64,000 nt of DNA from Nilaparvata lugens (GCF_014356525.2 NC_052518.1:34184017-34248016), one strand, 5' to 3'. Shown: positions 11,740 through 24,952, numbered from the stretch's first letter. Numbers and translations: made by a program. Notes: a model not told the origin generated them from the sequence alone.

Positions 11740-12750
11740 ATTGCTGAAGATCCTTTTGCAGCTACAGGCTTGCGATTCAAAAATCTCATACCTGAAACCC
11801 TTAATCCCCCCGTAGTTGAAATTTATACTCAGTATTTAGCTAGCAGGTCCAGCTTGCTAAGAGCTAGATTGCAATTCTCAGATTGTAAATTATTGAACAA
11901 GCTCCTATTAGTTATAGGGAAGACTAACTCCATTTATAAATCTCCATCTCCCAGACCCAATAAAATATTCTCCATACCTCAAACTCCATCCTCTGTACCC
12001 TCTACCTTATACCACATACACTTTTCCAATAATATTAATTCAATACTGGATGCGCAGATCCAGTCTGCACACCAACAGCTCGCAGTTAAAATTTCTGAAA
12101 ATCCTAACATAATTCCATATTTTCCTTATTAAACTCCGCCTTAACTTAAATTCTTCTTCCTATATTGTTTATTCCAGACTTGCAGATACAACTTTGCTCT
12201 CCGTCAAATCTCAGTTAGTTCAGATTGCGTACTCCTTAACAAATTCTGAATTATTGAATACCACTAACATCTCCATAGTTCTGCCATACCTTTACCCCAT
12301 AGCTCTCACTCTCAATCCTATAGTAAAACCTCTTCACGGGCTAGCAGATCCAGTCTGCCCACCATCAACTTGCAGTTGGTTCAGATTGTGTACCACCTTT
12401 ATAAATATAATTATTCATAGGGATCTGATATCCAGATCCATCTCCTTGGTTAAGGTTACCTCAACTTCCTTAACACCCAACCTGAATTCCAAGAGCTGAG
12501 GGCCGAATCGGCCATCAATGGCATGAGCACACACTCTTTCCTCCAAGTTGAATACCTCCCGACAGAAATGGAGGGTAAAGAATCAGGATAGGGGAAGAAG
12601 TGTAGGTCCGGTATCTCCACCAGTCACTATCGACACTGACTCCAACCAGTATTCGGCTGTAGCTAGTCCACATCATAGCAATACTATGCAAATATTAGAT
12701 AACCTAGGGGGTGGAATAGGTGTATCTAATAACGGGAACGCGCCACCTTA
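11740..12750 (+). other. Degenerate repetitive region, no gene identified
   Basis: Blocks resembling GCAGATCCAGTCTGC followed by CAGTT and CAGATTGT recur near 11835, 12055, 12185 and 12345. The frames at 11713-12132, 12194-12499 and 12548-12751 show no domain signature. It could be the decayed body of a retroelement whose repeats are the preceding arrays. Confidence 0.4.
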
Positions 12751-14787
12751 GTCCTCCGACACACCCAGAACCTGACAGGAGTGGACAGCGACTATCTCAT
12801 CCATCGACACCGTACGCCAGCGACAGGGAAAGACTGTTTTGAAAGAGTCTCGAATTGGCGTGTGCGTTAGGCGCCAAAACCGGACACTTTTACATTCGTA
12901 CAGACACGACAAAGTCAGACACATCGAATCTCTGACACTTCCAAAAGGTATACTTCTTGGACGGACTGTACTACGCAGAGCTGTCTGGGTTTTCAAACAA
13001 TGGTTATTGTTCTGATGGATCCCCACATGTAGGCTATTCTTAACAAGACCATTGACAATTTATTTCTGAAACCTATCACTCTTTTCTATCCCTCTTCGTA
13101 GTAATATCAGGCGATGACTTATCTTGTAACTGTATAATTCGTTATATAAATCATTCCTATTCTGTGCAGTTGTCTCTCTTTTCTGCAGTTATTTGGAGCT
13201 TGAATAATATAACTATTAGTAAATTTCTTGACACAAAACAAAAATAACTTCACTTAATAGTTCAATAGTCAAGATTAGTGAGTACACTGAAACTTCTCGA
13301 TAACTCTATAATTCGTAGTTTTGCCATCAAAAACACTGTAACTAGTATTCCTATAACGATAAATACACTAGTATGCCATAGTAACTGATAACTCCGCTGA
13401 ATTCAGCTGATTAATATACGAAACTTACATCAACTCGCTTTCTTTAATGTCTGTCTGCCTGTCTAGGTATTGTTTGTTTTCAACATAGCCCACCCACATG
13501 TATTAGTTAATACAACTTGTGATAGCAATACATTTAACGTTATAGTAATTGGTATTATTAGTTTAGGGATTTTGAATTCTGATTGTGAATTATTCACCCA
13601 TACGGAGTGAACTTTAAAGTTCTATGGATTCAAATATAATAATATAACTAGAGACACCCTTGGTTGAAGAACTCGCTCATGAACGGTTGTATTGATCTCT
13701 GAAATCTTTTACAAGTATGTCAAATTAATATTTAACAATATTTTCTAATATCCATTCATACAGGCTATATCATGAATTAATTATGGGATCAGTATCCATG
13801 ATATATTTTTTCGTATTTTATTTTATCAGCCTCGATATTGCAGAGCTTGATATATAATTCGTCAGCCTCCAAAATTCGTATTAAATGCTTGGTCCCGTAA
13901 GCTACAAATTATAGTGGTTCTACTGTGTTGAATGTAGTCTACTGGGGGGTTAATATACTCGAACATTGAAAATTTTGAATATAATAAAATTTTTCAGTAT
14001 TGTTTTTCATTTCGAATGTCATTTTCAATACTGGAAGATATACAGTTATAATTTCTCAAAAAAGCGGGAAAATGTTATTTTTTCATGATAATATTTTGAT
14101 GATTGATTTTTCTACGTTTCAACGACGGGATTTGCTTTTATCAGTATATGTACGTTGGCATGTTTGTAGATTAGCTTTTGATGATTACAGCTTGGCACTG
14201 CTCTCGGTTTCATTCATAACAGGTAATATTGTCATCGTCAATACACGCCAATCAGTCATTGGCCGATCAACACTTACCGATTTCTCGTCACGGTACCGGT
14301 TTCTTTTTTCCGATGTCCGAAGGGCTAATTGGGGTGACATATTGACAATGAGATCTGCTAAACAATGAGATCTTATAAACTTTATAACTACTGTACAAGC
14401 TCTACTGTTCACAGAACTACTAGCTACAAGTATTCAACTACAGAAGTCGGAAATAGACATTTCATTTTACTTATGGTAGACACCCACCCTTATCTATCTA
14501 CTTCATGTCTATGAATATAACAATATCAAAGGATAGAGTTGAAAGTACAAAGGCATAGAGATGGAAATTTAGAAGTAAATGATTTTTTATAATTCAATTG
14601 CCCAGGTGTATTAAAACTGACTACTTTAGCATTTACCTGATTACCGCAATCATTATGTTACAATGTTATTTTCAAATTTGCGTTGCGTTGCTGACACTCG
14701 GCTGCTCTCTGCAACTATTTTCTCGAATCATGCAATAACTTTAAAACATGATGTCAACAAACTTGGTGACTCAACACATCTGTCTCG
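12751..14787. other. No gene; one half of an inverted dispersed repeat pair
   Basis: The block about 13500-13633 is matched in reverse complement at about 18421-18545 (shared TGAATCCATAGAACTT and CTCCGTATGGGT). The rest is AT-rich with no recognisable coding region. Confidence 0.5.
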
Positions 14788-14905
14788 TTTTCAACTGACA
14801 ATGGCAAACTCTCTCGATCAGCTGTTTTCAACTGACGATGAAAAACTCTCTTGGTCAACTGTATTCAACTGACGACGGAAAACTCTCTCAGTCAGCTGCT
14901 ACTCG
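14788..14905 (+). repeat. About 36-bp tandem repeat, 3 units
   Basis: The unit TTTTCAACTGACAATGGCAA followed by ACTCTCTCGATCAGC repeats three times with substitutions. Confidence 0.8.
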
Positions 14906-15602
14906 GTTGATGAATATTATTACCTGATCATTTTTAAGTTCTCTCAGTGAGTCATCCTAAACATGAGTCCTAATTAAAATGATGATTTTCGTATCACAAA
15001 CTCACTATATTTCAAACTATATACTATGTTTAAAACTTAATCAAAATCGTTAAAGCCGTTTTCGATTTCCATCAGGCATACTGACAAACAAACTAACAAA
15101 CAGAAATGGAATACGATGGTAAATACGTCTATAGTAACATCCATATGAGAACGTCTGTTATAGTAGACTGCATAAAACTAATCCGATGTTAGTTGGAAGA
15201 GCTGAGTACCTCCTCACCCCTTACCATAAACTTTGCCAATTCTTCAGGTGTACTGTATTATGAAAATATGAATTCTTACTTATAATCAGCTGCGGACGAA
15301 GTTGATCAAATCTTATTTGGCAGCGTTGCATTTACCCTCATGAGACTATTTTCATACGGTCTTGTATATTTAAAATAATGTATAATATAGTGAACAACCA
15401 ATTCATTTTCAAAGTAATTTATTATAATATATATGGGATGAAAAATAATTGAGAGATTATAGACTACCTAAAACAACTTGGACAACAAAATAAATAACTT
15501 AGAATATATTCTTTTAAATTGGTGCAAGTTCCACATCATCCGCCTCTTGCACAACGGCGGTATCACCAATCCTAAAACTCGCAGCCGAGGACCAACTGCT
15601 AG

Positions 15603-15776
<174 letters not shown>

Positions 15777-17370
15777 TAAAAATGTATAACAAATTCCGGC
15801 CCGGGCAAGATATGTTTCTCATACCACTCCCGTGTTTCGGTTGGAAACGTTAAACTGCCAGTCCCAGCTGCCTGGAAACAGTCGTTAGGTCATGTCAGAG
15901 GCCTTGAAATTGATCAGTCATAAGGGGGACAGTGAAAAGGGGGTCCTAAGCCCCCCTCAAGGATCAGATAAATAATGAAAATGCGGGTCTATCTACACGA
16001 ATCCTTAGAGTCTCATGAAAATTTAATACTTTTTTTTAACAGCAGTAGTATAGTTCCTTCTACAGTATAAACAATGTAACAAAATTGCCTTGAAAGTATG
16101 GGTACAGAGTAATAAAGAATATATTTTTCTCTGTGGTATAGGTTGAATACAGAATGGGTACACTTATTGATCAGAGCTCAATAAGTGAGTTATTGAATAA
16201 ATTCCAATGTGAGAATTAACAAGTTGCAAGATGTCACAGTGAAAGCAAGACAAAGGGCACAATCAGACAATCAAATGTATGTAAAGAGTTGTTGAGAATT
16301 ATGGGAACAGCTTGATGTATCTTTAGCTTTCTAACTAAAAGTTATTTTCCAATAAGAATATTTTCCCCAATGAAATTGTCATTGTAACAGAAAAATTTAT
16401 CTTTTTCCATGATTTTTAAGAAATCTGTTTTAGTGTATTCCTACTTTGGGGCCTCTCTGTAGACCTAAATTTCTAATAAATATTTCATGATTGAATTTAA
16501 TAAGTAATAATGCATAATATGTCTGTATTGATACTTCAACCACATTTTTATAAAACTGGAAAAAAATGAAGCATATAATAACATCTTCGAATGTAACGTT
16601 TATGGGGAAAAACCCAGGTCCCTCTATCCTTTGGGGGTATTCCTCCCCCCCCCAATACCTCTTGGTTTTTGCCCCTCCCCCTCCCTAGCAGTTTGGTGAA
16701 ATGGCGCCACTAAAGTTGAATGAAATCAACTTCAATTATTGTATGGTAATTGTATGGCAAGATTACGATACTTATGAGCTCTACTTAGAAATGGATGGTG
16801 AAACAAGATAATTGAACTGGAATGTAATAAACTGTGATATTTTTATAATCATATAAAAGAAATTAAGCCATACATTACAATCATTGAGAGAAAAACTAAT
16901 AAGATGCTTATATTATCTTCTCAAATCTTGATACATTAACAATACACTACCGGTAATTCACGAGTAAATACTGATGGGGTCGATTTCAATGAACAAATTA
17001 TTTAAATGAAATGGTTTATTTAATTATTTAAACGATTTAAATGAAATGGTTGTTTACTTCTAAATGTCTATACTTGAGCATTCTGTTAATATCGAACAGA
17101 GCTCACTTTCACGGGGTTTTCTCAGATGATGCAGCAATCACTGAGGAATCTCCAGCACAGATTTCAATAATCCAGGAGAGAGTCATCTAAAATTAAAACT
17201 ATTAGTGCAATATTGCTAAATTATTATTGCCAATTAATAGTGTTTTCCAGAAAATTACTAATCCCATAAATGTCTGTTAATTAAATGATAAGTTCTGTTA
17301 TGGAGTTCCAAATATTATAATATTTTCGCATTCCCATCTTTCTTTTTTCATATTTTAAATCGCTTCATTT
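15777..17370. other. No recognisable feature
   Basis: AT-rich, with small C-runs at about 16647-16660 and 16673-16682. No supported gene or known repeat. Confidence 0.4.
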
Positions 17371-17497
17371 GGGTCACTCGTTGTTTAGTCGAATATAGTA
17401 TTTAATAGTATTAAATACTCTGGCAAGTTCACTTCTGGGTCACTCGTTGTTTAGTCGAATATAGTATTTAATAGTATTTAATACACTGGCAAGTCTC
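17371..17497 (+). repeat. 65-bp tandem duplication
   Basis: GGGTCACTCGTTGTTTAGTC to the following CTGGCAAG appears twice in direct succession, the copies differing at two or three bases. It abuts the 5' end of the LINE tail that follows, so it may mark the insertion junction. Confidence 0.85.
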
Positions 17498-17944
17498 AAA
17501 CAAAAGGAGACATGTCGAGATGCCTTCCGTCATCTCGGCATCATGACGGTGACCAACATCTACAATATCATGGAAGTCATCACCCATGTTAGCCGACTAA
17601 ATCTCCAAAGAGGCACAGATGTTCATAAATACGTCACTCGGCAGGCAGACAACTATGTACTCCCAAGGCACAGGACTGCAATCTTCGAAGAGAAACCTTC
17701 ATACGTGGGCAGAAAACTGTGGAATCATCTACCGGAGAAGATAAAGAGGCTGGATTGTGTGACATTGAAAAAAAGAATTAGTGAGTTTCTCAAAGGAAGG
17801 CCCATGTACGAACTATGTGAATTTCTTGAAACAGGAGACAGACTGGCAGTGAACAAAAATATAATTGTGAATACAAACAATTCAAACATATTTAATTATA
17901 TATATATATATATTTTTATTCTTGACAACAATTGCTATTCTTGA
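17498..17944 (+). pseudogene. Non-LTR reverse transcriptase, extreme C-terminus
   Basis: The open frame starts near 17498, upstream of the first ATG, with CRDAFRHLGIMTVTNIY and continues into the region after the thumb, including the GRKLWNHLP block at about 17710-17740. This pattern (R-x-LGI-x-T-x-x-x-x-Y, later K-x-WN-x-LP) is typical of LINE C-termini. Only about 145 codons are left, so the copy is strongly 5'-truncated. AATAAAGAATTTTGACTATTGAC at about 17954-17975 looks like its tail with a TTGACTA repeat. Confidence 0.75.
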
Positions 17945-17975
17945 AGAATATGTAATAAAGAATTTTGACTATTGA

Positions 17976-20359
17976 CTATTATTCAGGTATATAGCTATCA
18001 CATAAATCTCTCTTAGCAGCGACTACATAAACGCTTAACATAGGTTGCTAGGGAACGATAATAATAAGAATGTGATGAATAATCTATCCTGTTCTAGGCG
18101 AGCAATATTTCTGTATCACAGATATCCAAAAACTTCAACACTAAAATGTGAATATCTTTGAAACGGTGGTTTGATACATTGATGAGCGATTTCCACCATT
18201 CATTGTCTCTTGAAATTCTTTATTTGAATCTTGTATTAAACCTTTCTAAAGAAAATGTTTAATCCTATGTGGCGGAACGAAGATGGCAGACCTAAATCAT
18301 GAAGCTACCTACAGAATTTTTTTTAATTTGAATATGAATCCCAGTGGAGCCCACTGTCAAATTATCTTGGGAAAAGGAACATCAAACTGTTTTCCTATTA
18401 ATATTACGCTGTAGGCCTACGTGAATCCATAGAACTTCATAGGTTTCTCCGTATGGGTAGATGATTCAGAATCAAAATTCAAAGTTTGTCAAATTAATAA
18501 TACCAACGACATAGCAACTGCCATCACAATTTGTATCATTAATATTACGCGTATGCTACTGAAAGATAATAGTCAGGCAGACACTCAGGAGCAAGTTATT
18601 TTGTCTCATGTAGTACTTTCAATGTTACTTTTATATCCTGAAAAAGGACGAAGAAGTGAGTAAAATATTTTGTTGTTCAACGAACTTGATCTGTAAAAAG
18701 GTTCGAAGAGTGCGTGTTCAAAATTTGAAGCTGATCGATCAACTCTTTCTGAAGTTATTGTAGTGCATTCAAACAAACAAGCAAACCCACAGACTGGCAA
18801 CAACTTTGAACTTGAGTAAAAAGTAAGAACTTGCTAGCTCTCGTTCAACAAATATTATTGAGAGAACAACGGGCGGTATTATCAAGTTGGGAGCACATAA
18901 CTTGAAGGAGTCAAATTATTTCAGTGTAGGGGATTGAGTATTTTACAAGAGAGTGTGTTTCTGAGGGATATAGGCCTATAGTGAGAAAGTGAGGATTCAA
19001 TTGAATTGCAGTTTTAGTTTTTTTGCACGGCCGGCCCTCTCTCACATTCAACCATCAAACTTTCCAGTACGATGCTACATTAACTATATTATACAATGCT
19101 ACTCAGTGGAATGAGGGAATTCACAATATTACAAGCAAGAGTTGATAGTAATGAATATTATTGACACAAAAAAAATTACAAATCTGGGCATGGGAAAGTC
19201 AAATTCAAGATAGGTTGAAGATAATATGTCTGCAGCATTCTATGAAATAATAACAAAACCCTGAGGGGTTTTGAAGAAAGGAGAACATTAGCACACAACC
19301 GGGTAAGAGAGAGAGAGTGTGTGTGTGTGAGACAGAGTGAGAGCGAGAGCGAAAGGCACAGGAGTGATAGAGAGAGGGTAAGGGAGGGGGTGAGTGAGAG
19401 TGAGGGGGAGACCGAGAGGGAGAATGAGAGAGTAAGCAATATAACTAAAATAATAAGGTTGAGATAAGAGACAATGTCACGCAGGAGTATTGTCTAACGG
19501 TGGTGACACACACACTTCTACAGTCACTCTAAGTTATAAACAGAATATTTCAAAGAAAGTACAGTCTGTGCCAAAATTGAAACCAGTTTACTTCCAAGCT
19601 ATTCTGACATAGGCGTCAAAAGCAGATAGCGACAACCAGAGACTGTTTTCCAGGTAGAGAAATTAGTCACGGACTCGCCCCGCCAAAACAAGACACTTCT
19701 TTTTCAGCACAAGAACGACAAAACTAGCCACCGCCAAAACAGGACTGATTTTTAGTGCTAGGATGGATGTGTCTGACTTTGACGGTGGTGTATCTTGACA
19801 TCGCCCCCTAATAACAGATACAAATGGAAAAAGAGAAAGAATCATAAAAATAATATGAACTTATGCAATAATAAATAATATGAACAACAAAAATATCACT
19901 TACCATAATTCAAAAATGAAATATACAAAGATTTCAAATACTTATGGAAGAATTTAAAATAAAACAAATTGAGAATTCAAAATTTCAAAACTTATAAAAA
20001 TTAAAGAACATAATAGCAAATAATGAACAGAAATTTTATCAATAGAATGAATAACATTTGTAGCTGAACAATGTCCTAAACCATGTGCACATCCACACTG
20101 ATACAACAACTATTTATTTGATCAGATCATGCTTACACAAGATTTAATTTTCATATTATGCTTCCTGGAATTCAGCTCAAGAAAACCAAAAGACATCTGG
20201 GCGCCCAGACAAGCTGTTATAAGTTCTTTGCATCCTATTTTATAGTGCATGAAAATTGCATTCAATGAGGCATGCGATACATAGTCTACACCGCTGCTGA
20301 TTTTTTATCAAGTTATATTGAGATATTGAATTGCATGCATCATGGCATGCGACTTATAG
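17976..20359. other. No supported gene; GA-rich tract inside
   Basis: Contains a dispersed repeat block (18421-18545, inverted partner near 13500-13633) and a purine-rich GAGA tract at 19304-19436. Frames over the purine tract are low-complexity. The rest shows nothing I recognise. Confidence 0.4.
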
Positions 20360-20640
20360 TCCACTTGACAGCTGATTTATGATGAATAATTCTATGGTCT
20401 GAATTTTACTCTAATATTGGCATATGCTATGAAGGAGGCTCCTTTTTTTTAATATCATCCTTGAATTGCCAAATTTACAAAAACCTTGTATATACATTGA
20501 CGTGCAATTTAAAATGGAACATACCTGTCAATTTCCATGCAAATCTATTACTGTGTTTCATGGTAAAAGCTTATACATATGAACATTTGAACATTAAAAC
20601 ATTTGAGAAATGGAAGAGCGGGCATTCAATTCAAGTTGTT
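20360..20640 (+). repeat. Dispersed repeat, copy 1 of 2
   Basis: Similar in the same orientation to about 50870-51120: shared GCTGATTTATGATGAATAAT, CAAAAACCTTGTATATAC and GGAACATACCTGTCAA blocks, with about 80-85% identity by eye. No coding capacity. Confidence 0.8.
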
Positions 20641-20717
20641 TTTTTTTAAACATGCAATGTAGAGAATATTACAATGATTATTTACAATTGTGAATAGATA
20701 ATTATTCAAAGTACATT

Positions 20718-20860
20718 ATTCACATCATATGGCCTTACTCTAATTATTCACAACATATTATCTTATTCTAATTATTTACAACAAATTATCTCACTCTAAT
20801 TATTTACAACATATGATCTTACTTCAATTATTTACAACATATGATCTTACTTTAGTATGT
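20718..20860. repeat. About 31-bp minisatellite overlapping the integrase 3' end
   Basis: ATTATTTACAACATATGATC then TTACTCTA is repeated about five times and runs into the stop codon of the integrase frame at 20847. It may be an expanded 3' UTR segment of the smaller Maverick. Confidence 0.8.
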
Positions 20861-21792
20861 TCTCTTGTCTTATGAAAGATGGGTGAGAAAAACCAAGCCA
20901 TTTAACACGGAGTTTATCCTTATCCCGTCTCAATATTTCTTCTATCAAATAATAAACTTCTCTTTTCAATTCATTCAATTGTGTTTTTTTCTTATTTCTT
21001 CTTGATAAAAACTACCCTGTATTATCTCACCACTAAGATCTTCTAATGAGTAAGTGATAGGTCTTGTAGGATGTATGCTCATAATTCGGAAATATTCGGG
21101 TGACCAATTCATTAGATATTTTTTATCAAATATCTGTTTCTTTTTAGAAATTCTCACAATGTCACCTAGCTTATATTTTGGTTTCAAAATTCAAATCGTA
21201 TATTGAAGGCAGAGTTTAGTGATTCTGAAATGCATTTACAATGTTTTTTAGTTACATCTTCAGGTCGCATTCCAATGGAACTGGGTACTGTATTGTTATA
21301 ATCATCTACAACATTTTGCAAGTTATTAAGCCAGTTTTTACTCCAGTGTTCAGGTAAAGATCGATATATTTTTGATTTGATTATATGATTAAATCTCTCA
21401 GCAATACTAGCCTTCTCATCAGTAAAAACATAATAATGTTCGATATTACACTTGTCTAACAAATCTTTCATACGATTATTGAAATTCTCCCTCCCACCAT
21501 CTGTCTGGGGAAAACAAATATGTTTATTCTTACAAATAATGAGTTCAACTGCATTATAAACACTTTGTGCAGTCTTATTCTTTAAAGGTATACAATAAGC
21601 ATACTTGGTAAAACAATTAATAACAACTAAAATAAAATGATATACTTTTTTGAATTTGGATAAGCTACCCATCTCAATCAGATCAGATTGAAATAAATCG
21701 TTCTCATTCTTCAACTCATATCTGCGTGTGGGGTGATTCACACATGCAGCAGAGTGAAGCTCTGCTGCTAATTTTGCTCTAATATTATTCAT
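20847..21792 (-). pseudogene. INT: Maverick integrase with C-terminal chromodomain (element A)
   Basis: This is a retroviral-type DDE integrase of the Maverick/Polinton kind, which inserts the element's DNA ends into the host genome. The main frame (21184-21792) shows the catalytic residues: D37 in FQSDLIEM, D98 in PQTDGGREN and E132 in AERFN. The next frame (20975-21187) carries the SH3-like C-terminal part (KLGDIVRISKKK). After a one-base slip in the T7 run at 20984-20990 the last frame carries a chromodomain (YLIEEILRRDKDKLRVKWLG) to a stop at 20847. At least two frameshifts make it non-functional as read. It shares architecture but not close sequence with the integrase at 39724-40679, so it is a different lineage. 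Its partner is the broken polymerase just upstream. Confidence 0.88.
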
Positions 21793-22115
21793 TTTTTTTG
21801 TGTGAAGACACAGTTAAAACAGAATACGATGTGTTGGTCACTACACTGTGACACACACACTGATCTGTGCAATCAGTTTGCTATTCTGTAGTGACCGAAT
21901 GGTGAAGAATCGGTTCCATTCTCTACAATAAAGCACTTATCGTCGAGTGAACTTGGAAACACTCTATCAGATTCAATATGGTACATGTTATGATTGAAAG
22001 ATCACATCATATTACATTTTTCTATATGTTGACACCATTCAATCAAACATTTCTTATACAAGTTAAAACTAAGTTTTCTACTTTTTACATGACTCTTCAC
22101 ACCTGTTGCTACACA
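21793..22115. other. Spacer between integrase and polymerase of element A
   Basis: No ORF; a short inverted pair GTCACTACACTGTGACAC-like around 21838-21890. Probably what remains of the polymerase thumb region and intergenic DNA. Confidence 0.4.
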
Positions 22116-23384
22116 CTAATTTACAGTTTCAGACTTCTCATCATTCACAAGAAATGAATACATCTCAGCCCAAAGCCCAACAAAGGATAAAATGGGAAGT
22201 GATCCTGTCTGATCTTTAAATTTTCCTACAACCTTATTACTCTCATCGGAAAAGCATTCCTGCTCAACTGGATAGTTTAAAGTGTCAAACAGTTCCAAGT
22301 TATCTCTTATCAGCTGGTACAAATCAGGTTTTTCATATGGTACACATCAGCAATAAAAGGAAACTGTCTGTGTCGGTCATACAAAGCTGGATGCATTGCC
22401 ATGGTATGATTTTTTGCAATTTACCGTAGAAAAAAAACATACATGTACAGTTCGACATGGATTTGAAAAAAGAGATTTCAAATTTATTTTTTGCAGCTTG
22501 CCTATTACGTGTATCGAACTCAATGTAGTTCCTCAACCAAGGTGATTGGGAAAAGCTAATGACGTGATATACCTTTGTCAATTGTAGATCAAGAAGAAGG
22601 TACAGCTTCAAATTCAGGTAATGAACTATGTACCTCTCTTGATCAAAAAGTGTGTTCATGAGCTTTTTAGTCAGAGTTTGACCGCTCTCATTGGTTTGGT
22701 ACGTGGAGAATGATTTGCTAGGTGGGATTTGGTGAATTGTGGCGAGGGGGAAATTTGAATGCATATCATGCGATTCCCTGGGGTACTTGAGATCACATTC
22801 AATAACATAACCCATTTAAGAATCACTCTCCAAAGTTTTAAAGTCGAGCACACTTATTTCTTCCTCTGAGAGGAATTTGAAATTTCCATATGGTAAGAAT
22901 TGTAGCATGCTCTGAGAATAAAGACTGTATCAATAAACAATAAATAGTTACTTGGTTTTGTGGGGTTATATGTGTCAGGGATATGTTTGTTATTGGCTTT
23001 GCAATAATGCTTGCCAATAGACAAAACACCGCCATGCATTCCCGATTCAAACATTAGATGAATATCAGGATCACTGATCAATTCAAGTTCAACCTTGGTG
23101 TACTTTAACATATAATTCCAAGTGAAATGAGCGGGTGAAAGAGAATGAGTCACATTGAGGCCATTTGAACTAAAAAGCATTGACCTCATTTCTTTGAAAA
23201 CTTCAACTAATAGCATGACATCTAGGCACAGATAGAAATCATGATATTCGCCGAAAGATTTCAACTTGACTGTTGAGAACACTCTTTGTGCGTGCTCATA
23301 TTCTTTGGGGGTGAGGGGTGTATCATTTGGGTCTATCGGTGGGAGAGAAGTCTCTGCGAATTTTTCAGGAGCGGATATGTACAA
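22116..23384 (-). pseudogene. POLB: Protein-primed DNA polymerase B fragment (element A)
   Basis: Family B, protein-primed polymerase of a Maverick, which would copy the linear element. Read right to left: exonuclease motif III (FGEYHDFYLCLDVMLLVEVF, about 23200-23260) lies in the frame 22854-23384, which then reaches the start of palm motif A (LLFID). The frame 22333-22815 has a degraded motif B (SMSNC ... FYGK) and motif C with an intact DTD (LCMTDTDSF). The frame 22116-22322 has the region after motif C (GKFKDQ, FVGLWAEMYSF). At least three frame changes separate these blocks. The exonuclease I/II half is missing: homology stops near 23385, where a GC-rich insertion begins. The fragment is only distantly similar to the polymerase at 40819-44616. 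Confidence 0.85.
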
Positions 23385-23399
23385 AAGTAGTGAGAGTTC

Positions 23400-23715
23400 T
23401 GCACAAGACCAATAGGTGATGAGGGGTGTGGCCTAAAGCCCTAGTGTTGGCCATTTTGACCACACCCCCTGGCTTCCTATTGGTTGGGGGCATGTCCAAA
23501 ATATCGGATTTTGCCCCCACCAATAGGCCCCATCAATAGGAAGGCACGGCCATTTTGTTCCTCTTCTTTGTTGACCATCAGCAGGTGCACCTGTCATCAA
23601 TAGGCAGAGGCCCCCCACCAATGGGAAGGCACAATGCCATTTTGTCCCCCTTCTTTGTTGACCAGCAGGTGCACTTGTCACACCTTTAACACCTGCTTGG
23701 GCCAGGCTTGCCAAC
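23400..23715. repeat. GC-rich block with an internal direct repeat
   Basis: Two copies of a segment of about 75-90 bp (AATAGGAAGGCACGGCCATT, TTCTTTGTTGACCA, GCAGGTGCACCTGTCA) occur at 23535-23602 and 23622-23684, with further CCAATAGG elements before them. Base composition differs sharply from both neighbours. It sits between the end of the smaller Maverick polymerase and the left TIR of the larger Maverick. Origin unknown. Confidence 0.7.
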
Positions 23716-23778
23716 AGCTAGCATAAAAAATTCCCAACATTCATATATTTCAAATCTCAGATATCTCAGATATTTTAA

Positions 23779-23915
23779 ATCTCAGATATCTCAGATATAT
23801 TAAATCTCTGATATCTCAGAAATTATTAAACCACAAAACTCGCAATTTCAAATACTGGTGGCAAAACACGCAATTTCAACTACTGGTGGCAAAACTCGCA
23901 GCTACTACTACTAGC
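23779..23915. repeat. Left terminal inverted repeat of the large Maverick
   Basis: About 135 bp matched in reverse complement by 63866-64000, with seven or eight substitutions and one 3-nt indel by eye. It has an outer part built of ATCTCAGATATCTCAGAT-type units and an inner part with a 30-bp unit (CAATTTCAACTACTGGTGGC then AAAAC) repeated in tandem. Similar outer units extend left to about 23741, so the true end probably lies outside 23779; the window stops before the right partner is complete. Confidence 0.85.
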
Positions 23916-23956
23916 TTGCTTTTTTTTCATTATTTAAATCACTACTACAACTACTA

Positions 23957-24952
23957 CTAGTCATCTACTTCCCAGTCATATTTCTTTCTTTTTGTATCAT
24001 TTGCTGCTGGTGGTCTCCTACCACTGAACATTCTTTTCAGAAACAACTCTTGTACCTGGTCAGAATCCAAATTATGCTGTCCAGCTTCACTCATGTCAAA
24101 GATGAACCTCTTTTTGACATATTGTGCAATCAAATAGTATGAAAAGTTGAACAACTGTTCATGTAAATAATTCTGAAAATCCTTACCCTTCATAATCATA
24201 TGCATAATGTCAACTTTTAATTTGTCACCTGGTGCTAAATGTTAACCATCAATATGCTTTTGCATGTCTACAGACATACCATTAATTGCAGTTTGTATTT
24301 CGAGTACCTTCTGATTAAACTCTTGCTTGTTAATATAGTTATTTTCAGTTTGTGTGAGTAGACTCTCTTTTAAATCTGACAATTTCCTATCTAGCAAATC
24401 TGTATCAACATGTTTCAAACTGTTGTTCTTACTTTGTTGTTCACATAATGATTTCAATTCATCTTATTTTTGATCAAACAACGACCTACTAACATACTCT
24501 ACCTCAATTTCATCACTAATTGATTTTGATTGGGTTTTTAATTGTAAATCAAAATTCTGTTTTTGCTGTGCTATTTCCTTCAATATATCAGACATTGTAT
24601 GTAATTTACTTCCAAACACTTTCTTTGTAATTACATCAGCCTGTAGTTTTTGGAATATATTAGTTGATATTGCAAGTAATTTGCTGTCTAGATATTTTCT
24701 ATCTACTAATGATGAATCAGACAGCAGTTTATTGAATATATTTGTTGAAATTTCCTGTAATTTACTGTCCAAGTATTGTCTGTTAACCAACAATGGATCA
24801 GACTGTAATTTAGTAAATATATTTGATGATATTTCAAGTAGTTTACTGACTAAATATTCTCTACTTGCCACTAACGATGACAATGTTGATTCACAACCAC
24901 TGTTTACAGCTGCTGCTGCTGCTGCTGCTGCTGTATGATTACTATTAAACAC
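23957..24952 (-). pseudogene. Coiled-coil protein gene next to the left TIR
   Basis: One frame of about 332 codons (24952 down to 23957) interrupted by two in-frame TAA codons (24464-24466 and 24242-24244). The N-terminus is an Ala run encoded by GCAGCA triplets. Then come three and a half copies of a 27-residue unit (REYLVSKLLEISSNIFTKLQ and variants) with heptad-like hydrophobic spacing, then a longer predicted coiled coil, then a C-terminal part rich in aromatic and basic residues (FNFSYYLIAQYVKKRF). I do not recognise the family. As the last gene of the leftward block in a virus-like element, a fibre or virion-associated protein is possible, but that is inference. In-frame stops with the frame kept suggest recent decay. 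Confidence 0.6.

Noticed and set aside
11713..12751. Frames of 139, 101 and 67 codons in a repetitive region
   Set aside because: They cross degenerate tandem units and match nothing I know; not called as genes.
19176..19439. Ser/Leu-rich minus-strand frame
   Set aside because: Reads the GAGA purine tract; low complexity.
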